Shown here in pieces: positions 59,370-64,000 of a stretch of 64,000 nucleotides of DNA (its first letter is position 1; every line of letters starts with the position of its first letter). The notes under the pieces were generated by a model that was given only the letters and a program-made list of their open reading frames with translations, was not told the origin of the DNA and ran no database searches. The translations under genes and the position numbers were made by a program. Origin of the DNA: JBQQPY01 sp052258065 (GTDB lineage Bacteria; Pseudomonadota; Gammaproteobacteria; Enterobacterales; Enterobacteriaceae); contig JBQQPY010000002.1 in assembly GCA_052258065.1 (NCBI GenBank), positions 186,001 through 250,000 of the forward strand, read 5' to 3'.

Positions 59370-60204
59370 ACTAAAGAAATCTCCTACAATAGTTAATCAA
59401 GAAAATACATCATCACCCTCACATGGGAAGAAATGACGCAACTGGAAGCGTTAGTCACCAAGAGGAGACATTCCGCACAGAAAATTGTAAATGCATTGAT
59501 TTTATTGAATTATGATTATATTAATTAGACGAATAAAGCGAAAGAGCGCGCAGCGTTATGCGAAATTTTAAAAAAAGCGCCCGAAAGATTAAACATGTTA
59601 AGCATTTTTTATCAAAAAAGGGCTTGAGAGAGTTCTGAGCTGTAAACCGAACAAACGCGTGCATGACCGCATTGTGGATCGCGATATCAAAACGCATTTA
59701 ATTTCGCCAAGCTCCAGCGAGCCGCTAGAAAGGCAGAGACAGTCAACTTTTCAACTGCTTGCTGATAAAAGCTGTAGAACTCTAATACATGAAAACAATC
59801 GCGCGTGAAATAGTAAAGCGAAATCTGAACCCGAGGACAAAGATCGGCTGGATTATACCGCCAGAAGCTAATGCTGAATATTCTAGACTTGTCTCGTCAA
59901 TCCTATGACCCCATATATCTAGTGGTTTTCATGGGAAAGCGCCTCATCAATTGGATCGTTTTAAATTCCTTCATAGACACAAAAATAGCAATTGGCTATA
60001 CATGGCGAAAATCAAAATACATGCACTTATCAGATAATACCTGAAGCGTCAGATTGACAAGATTAAAACATTGAAAAGTCAAATCCCCGCCTGGAAAACA
60101 TAACGCAAGCAGATAAACGCGAAGATCGATTTGCATTTCACTAATGGAAACGCTCGTATTAAGTTCAAACGTCCTTGTCCGCTATTTAAAATATGATGGA
60201 ATAC
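59370..60204 (+). mobile_element. Family B (IS630-like) relic
   Basis: CTAAAGAAATCTCCTACAAT, then HPHMGRNDATGSVS-like start, GWIIPPEANAEY, a decayed MHPVVFMGKRLIN-like region and NWLYMAKIKIHALI-like text. The end is near NARIKFKRPCPLF. Confidence 0.68.
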
Positions 60205-60620
60205 CAGTTACGCATGATCTTAGTTGAGCATGTTTGATGGCTATTCATCTATACCTACAGACAATGGCAAAGAATTTATAGTTCGTTTTTAGCCTGCGAA
60301 AACGCTCAGCTACTGGTAAATATAAATTGACTCTCTTATATGCAGAGCTTGATATAGAACACTATTCTAGCCTATAGATACACTGATAAACGAACGAATA
60401 GTATGGTCAAGCAATTTAATGAGCATACAGAAGATGCGCTGCAAAGCCACGATTTCGATTCCAGTGAAAAAATTGAGATGAAACTTCACCGATACGTCTA
60501 TCTCTACAATGAAGAATTGCTTCAATAAGTCTTGGGTAGTAAAACTCCATTGCAGTCTACGAAATATTGGTACAAAATCTAACCCACATTATTCAATAAA
60601 CTATACTACCTCCCGGTATA
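60205..60620 (+). mobile_element. Family A (IS481-like) relic, 3' part
   Basis: HVxWLFIYTYRQWQRIYSSF-like reading of the core, AGCTTGATATAGAACACTAT, VKQFNEHTEDALQSHDFDS and the end AACTATACTACCTCCCGG. Only the 3' 40% is present. Confidence 0.7.
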
Positions 60621-60649
60621 CGAAATACTTTTCAAGTAGATGAATACTC

Positions 60650-60720
60650 TCCTGGAAAATTTTAACAAATGCTATAACGGACACTTGCCATGCAATTCGT
60701 AGCCAATATAGAAGTGTATC
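60650..60720 (+). mobile_element. Family D fragment
   Basis: AAATGCTATAACGGACACTT, then ATGCAATTCGTAGCCAATAT, as in the family D copies. It lies about 100 bases upstream of sapA. Confidence 0.45.
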
Positions 60721-60815
60721 GGCAGCGAAACGCGTGCCTTTTCTGCGCATCTGCATTGGGAGGTTGCCCAGAGCAAGGTAAACTGAAGTCATTACTGGCA
60801 GAAATAAAGTGATTT

Positions 60816-62528
60816 ATGTCAATAAAATCTGATTGCAGTCTAACGCGACGCACCGTTACGCTCTTGATCGCTCTGATCATAACCGTCGGGACGGCTCGTG
60901 AGGCCGCTAATACTGCTCCTGATGCTACATCACCCCCTCCCCGGTCGAATGCCGAGCACGCTCTGCTGCTGCCAATTTGCCAGAGCGGATTCGTCTATTG
61001 CATCAGCGGCGCAGTCAATACCTTTAACCCGCAAATGGCCAGTAGCGGCATCATTGTTGACACCTTATCTGCGCAGCTTTACGATCGGCTTCTGGCGGTT
61101 GAACCCTATACCTATCGGCTTATCTCCGAACTGGCGCAGCGCTGGGAAGTCCTGGATAACGGTGCGACCTATCGTTTTTATTTACGCACAAATATGGTCT
61201 TCCAGCATACTGCCTGGTTCACCCCAACTCGCATGCTCAATGCTGATGATATAGTGTTCAGCTTCGCTCGCATGTTCGACATCCATCACCTTTGGCACGC
61301 CGTCAACGGCGGCAATTATCCCTATTTCGACAGTTTACAGTTCCCGCAAGCGGCGCGGAGCGTAAAACGTATTGATAACGACACGATAGAGTTCCGTTTA
61401 GAACGCCCCAATGCCTCATTTTTATGGCATCTGGCGAATTACTATGCCCCGGTACTATCGGCGGAATATGCCGACAGGCTTACGGTCATCGGTCATCAGA
61501 AACAGTTGGACCGCCTACCGGTCGGTACTGGGCCGTTTATGCTTAATGAATACCATTCAGGACAATTTATCCGTCTCACCCACCATGAAAATTATTGGCG
61601 CGGAATGCCGCGCATGTCGCAAGTGGTGATTGATTTGAGCGCTGGCAGAATCGGGCGTTTATCACCGCTTTTGAGCGGTGAATGTGATGTCTTAGCCTAT
61701 CCTTCCGCTAGCCAGTTATCTATTCTGCGCGACGATCCTCGCCTACGGCTGACTCTAGGCCCAGGGATGAATATTGCATACTTGGCTTTTAATACACGTA
61801 AGCCGCCGCTGAACGATATCCGACTGCGGCGCGCGATCGCCCTGGCGATCAACAATACACGGCTGATACAATTTATCTATTATGGTGTCGCCGAATCCGC
61901 GGCGGCGCTGCTACCACGTGCTTCCTTGGCTTATGATAACAAATCACGGATTACAGAATATAATCCAGCTAAGGCACGCGCTCTTTTGCGTAAGCTGGGT
62001 AAGTTGTCGTTACGCCTTAACCTACTCGTGCCGACCGCTTCACAATCCTATAATCCCAGCCCGCTAAAAACGGCCGAACTAATACAAGCCGATCTGGCAC
62101 AAGTCGGTATACGATTGACAATTATCCCGATAGAGAGGCATTTTCAGCAGGCACCGTTGACGGAGGTGACTGACGATATAACACTCTCAGGCTGGTCCAG
62201 TAACAGCAATGATCTAGACAGTATTTTTCGTCTACCGCTGAGCTGCGCCGCCATCAATTCGCAAACCAACCATGCGCGCTGGTGCAATTCAGCGTTCGAC
62301 GCGCTGCTACATAGGGCATTATTTTCTCAGCAGCTCGCTAGCCGCACTGAGATCTATCATGACGCCCAGAAAATGCTGGTGCAACAGTTGCCGGTGCTGC
62401 CGCTGGTCTCGTCTTTGAGTCTCCAGGCATATCGCTTCGGCATCCGAGGTTTAGTGCTCAGTTCGTCCGGCAATACTTCCTTCGCCAGTGTGTACCGCGA
62501 TGAACTAAAGGAGAAAACGCCATTATAA
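60816..62528 (+). CDS. sapA: SapA, periplasmic peptide-binding protein
   Basis: SapA is the substrate-binding protein of the Sap ABC system, linked to antimicrobial-peptide resistance and peptide uptake. The protein is 570 aa (E. coli 547), the excess at the N-terminus. A hydrophobic stretch (about 14-26, VTLLIALIITVGT) after two Arg looks like a signal peptide, followed by a Pro/Ser-rich spacer. The SBP family 5 fold shows SGFVYCISGAVNTFNPQ, PVGTGPFML, CDVLAYPSASQLSILRDDPR and CAAINSQTNHARWC. A long 5' spacer of IS relics precedes it. pspF, the usual neighbour, was not seen. Confidence 0.95.
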   Translation: MSIKSDCSLTRRTVTLLIALIITVGTAREAANTAPDATSPPPRSNAEHALLLPICQSGFVYCISGAVNTFNPQMASSGIIVDTLSAQLYDRLLAVEPYTYRLISELAQRWEVLDNGATYRFYLRTNMVFQHTAWFTPTRMLNADDIVFSFARMFDIHHLWHAVNGGNYPYFDSLQFPQAARSVKRIDNDTIEFRLERPNASFLWHLANYYAPVLSAEYADRLTVIGHQKQLDRLPVGTGPFMLNEYHSGQFIRLTHHENYWRGMPRMSQVVIDLSAGRIGRLSPLLSGECDVLAYPSASQLSILRDDPRLRLTLGPGMNIAYLAFNTRKPPLNDIRLRRAIALAINNTRLIQFIYYGVAESAAALLPRASLAYDNKSRITEYNPAKARALLRKLGKLSLRLNLLVPTASQSYNPSPLKTAELIQADLAQVGIRLTIIPIERHFQQAPLTEVTDDITLSGWSSNSNDLDSIFRLPLSCAAINSQTNHARWCNSAFDALLHRALFSQQLASRTEIYHDAQKMLVQQLPVLPLVSSLSLQAYRFGIRGLVLSSSGNTSFASVYRDELKEKTPL

Positions 62529-63487
62529 TCTTTACTCTGCGCCGGCTTGTATTGCTTTTCGTCGCGCTGCTTCTATTAACTTTAGTTAGCTTTTCCCTGA
62601 ATTATTGTATCCCAGGGGCCCCCTTGGGCGGTGCTCTGCTCCTTGACGCTTATCGCTATTATTTCTGGAAACTAATCCACGGCAGTTTCGGCGTCTCCAG
62701 TATCAACGGCCTATCGATCAGCCTGCAACTAATCGAAGTATTTCCCGCGACGATAGAGCTCTGTCTGCTGGCTTTTTTTCTGGCGCTGCTGGTTGGCATT
62801 CCACTAGGGATTATCGCCGGCGTAGCGCGCGGTAAATGGCAAGATATCAGTATCAGCATTTTCGCCCTACTCGGTCTATCAATGCCGGTATTCTGCCTAG
62901 GGCTGTTGCTGACGCTCTATTTCTCTCTGCATCTAGGCTGGTTTCCGGTTGCCGGACGCATCGATCTGTTGTATACCGTCCAGCGCATTACCGGCTTCGG
63001 GCTCATAGATGCCTGGCTATCGAACTCCCCTTGCCGCAGCGAAATGATCAGCAGCGCGCTCAAGCATATGGTTTTGCCTATTGCCGCAATGGCCGTAGCG
63101 CCGACCACTGAAGTAGTGCGGATGATGCGTCTCAGCACCATTGAAGTCATAGACTGTAATTATATCCGCGCTGCCGCGACTCGCGGCTTGTCGTGCTGGA
63201 CTATCGTACGCCGACACTTATTGCATAATGCGCTGCCGCCGATTATCCCCCAACTGGGAATTCAATTTTCTACGATGCTGACTCTGGCAATGATTACCGA
63301 GGTGGTCTTTAGCTTACCAGGCCTGGGCTACTGGCTTATCAGCGCCATCCGCCAAAAAGATTATACTGCGATTTCTGCCGGCGTTATGCTGCTGGGAACA
63401 CTGGTCATTTCCGTTAACGTGCTAGCAGACATGCTCGGCGCACTGGCAAATCCGCTGCGCTATAAGGAGTGGCATGCCCTCAGATAA
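62522..63487 (+). CDS. sapB: SapB, permease, with altered start codon
   Basis: SapB is an inner-membrane permease of the Sap system. Sequence homologous to the E. coli N-terminus (MIIFTLRRILLL) begins IIFTLRRLVLLF, but the first codon at 62522 is ATT, not ATG. The next usual start is TTG 62552, which drops 10 residues of the first helix. From ATT the length is 321 aa, as in E. coli. Permease motifs include the EAA-like loop YIRAAATRGLSCWTIVRRHL. Six membrane segments are apparent. It overlaps sapA at the 5' end and sapC at the 3' end, so translation may be coupled. Confidence 0.92.
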   Translation: MIIFTLRRLVLLFVALLLLTLVSFSLNYCIPGAPLGGALLLDAYRYYFWKLIHGSFGVSSINGLSISLQLIEVFPATIELCLLAFFLALLVGIPLGIIAGVARGKWQDISISIFALLGLSMPVFCLGLLLTLYFSLHLGWFPVAGRIDLLYTVQRITGFGLIDAWLSNSPCRSEMISSALKHMVLPIAAMAVAPTTEVVRMMRLSTIEVIDCNYIRAAATRGLSCWTIVRRHLLHNALPPIIPQLGIQFSTMLTLAMITEVVFSLPGLGYWLISAIRQKDYTAISAGVMLLGTLVISVNVLADMLGALANPLRYKEWHALR

Positions 63488-64000
63488 TGTTTACCGCGAA
63501 AAACACATGCCCGGCCTGATAGCGCAAATATGGCGCACCTTTTCTCATGACAATATGTCGATGCTGGGTCTTTACGGTTTTGCTCTGCTAATCCTATTGT
63601 GGCTATTCGGTACGCTGTTGGCCCCCTACCCGCCGGATCAGCAGTTTTTAGGCCATCAACTTCTTCCCCCTTCATGGTCGCGCTATGGCGACGTCTCTTT
63701 TTTCTTGGTACTGATAACTTAAGCCGCGATGTGTTGAGCCGATTGCTCGCCGGTGCTGCCCCAACTTTTGGCTCGGCGCTGCTGGTAACGATGTCGGCAA
63801 CGCTGCTCGGTCTCGCGCTCGGCGTGTTAGCCGGCGTCACTCACGGACCGTGCTCGGCACTGCTAAATTACATGCTTAACACCCTTCTGCTCATACCCCC
63901 TCTTCTGTTAGCCATTATAGTAGTGGCGTTCCTCGGGCCCCGTTTGGAACATGCTATGTTAGCGGTCTGGCTCGCGCTGTTGCCGCACATTATGCGCACG
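63474..64000 (+). pseudogene. sapC: sapC, permease, single frameshift, cut by window edge
   Basis: SapC is the second permease of the Sap system. The first frame reads MPSDNVYREKHM through PSWSRYGDVSFFL and then slips at 63707-63708 (TTGGTA) to a quick stop at 63722. Re-entering one base on continues GTDNLSRDVLSRLLAGAAPT to the window end (LPHIMRT). E. coli has FFLGTDDLGRDVLSRLL, so one G is missing (GGG to GG). The open second frame keeps normal membrane segments. Downstream sapD and sapF lie outside the window. Confidence 0.9.

Noticed and set aside
1..64000. CRISPR arrays, tRNA or rRNA genes
   Set aside because: The repeats present are dispersed IS copies with irregular spacing. No T-loop GGTTCGA-type motif in tRNA context, no rRNA stretches, and no regular short repeat-spacer pattern were seen by eye. 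A tRNAscan run would be decisive.

Overview
This window reads as chromosome from an insect-associated gammaproteobacterium of the Enterobacterales that is losing its genome, most like a Sodalis-allied endosymbiont. The intact proteins (CydD, ValS, HolC, HtpX, Prc, ProQ, GmhB, Fur, MinCDE, YcgL, HolD, RimI, PrfC, SufACDSE, RibE, SapA/B) match the E. coli orthologues closely in length and motifs. Local gene orders are also enterobacterial: cydDC, pepA-holC-valS, msrC-proQ-prc, minCDE/ycgL, holD-rimI-prfC, sufABCDSE and sapABC. About half the window is non-coding. Most of that is relics of a few transposon families, so riddled with stops and indels that none can encode a transposase. No tRNA, rRNA or CRISPR was found. 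The species assignment is inference.

Layout: 0-3.6 kb cydD and a frameshifted cydC. 3.8-5.2 kb IS relics. 5.2-8.8 kb valS, holC and the tail of a dead pepA. 9-17 kb is a decay zone with hns and ydiY pseudogenes among IS relics. 17-22.2 kb htpX, prc, proQ and an msrC remnant. 23.4 kb gmhB. 25.3 kb fur. 26.4-28.9 kb an IS481-type relic split by a degenerate group II intron. 30.7-32.4 kb proS with a frameshift. 34.1-38.4 kb the min locus with a partial second copy (intact minE plus a minD tail), then ycgL. 40.3-42.9 kb holD, rimI, prfC. 43-46.4 kb IS relics. 46.7-52.3 kb the complete suf operon with a frameshift in sufB. 53.8-57.2 kb the decayed early region of a Mu-like phage (repressor, ner, A, B). 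57.2 kb ribE. 58-60.7 kb nested IS relics. 60.8 kb to the end: sapA, sapB and a frameshifted sapC cut by the window edge.

Relic families, named from conceptual translation: family A is IS481-like (DDE core with DNGKEFTDR). Family B is IS630-like (MDETPRQL, TPKHGSWLNMAE type). Family C is a second IS630-like element (PYSPDLNP motif). Family D is IS1595-like (C-terminal EFEYRFNRRYDLGA type). Family E is IS1634-like. Relics insert into and rearrange one another, and two of them bound the min duplication.

The retained genes serve respiration (cytochrome bd assembly), translation (valS, proS, prfC, rimI), replication (holC, holD), division-site selection (min), iron-sulfur assembly (suf) and iron control (fur). 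Envelope quality control and peptide uptake or resistance (htpX, prc, sap), LPS heptose (gmhB) and riboflavin (ribE) are kept too. The most notable signals are four core genes each broken by what looks like loss of one G from a G-run, a homogenised min duplication whose pattern suggests gene conversion, and a three-copy sequence downstream of valS and both minE copies. I found no clearly new multi-gene system.
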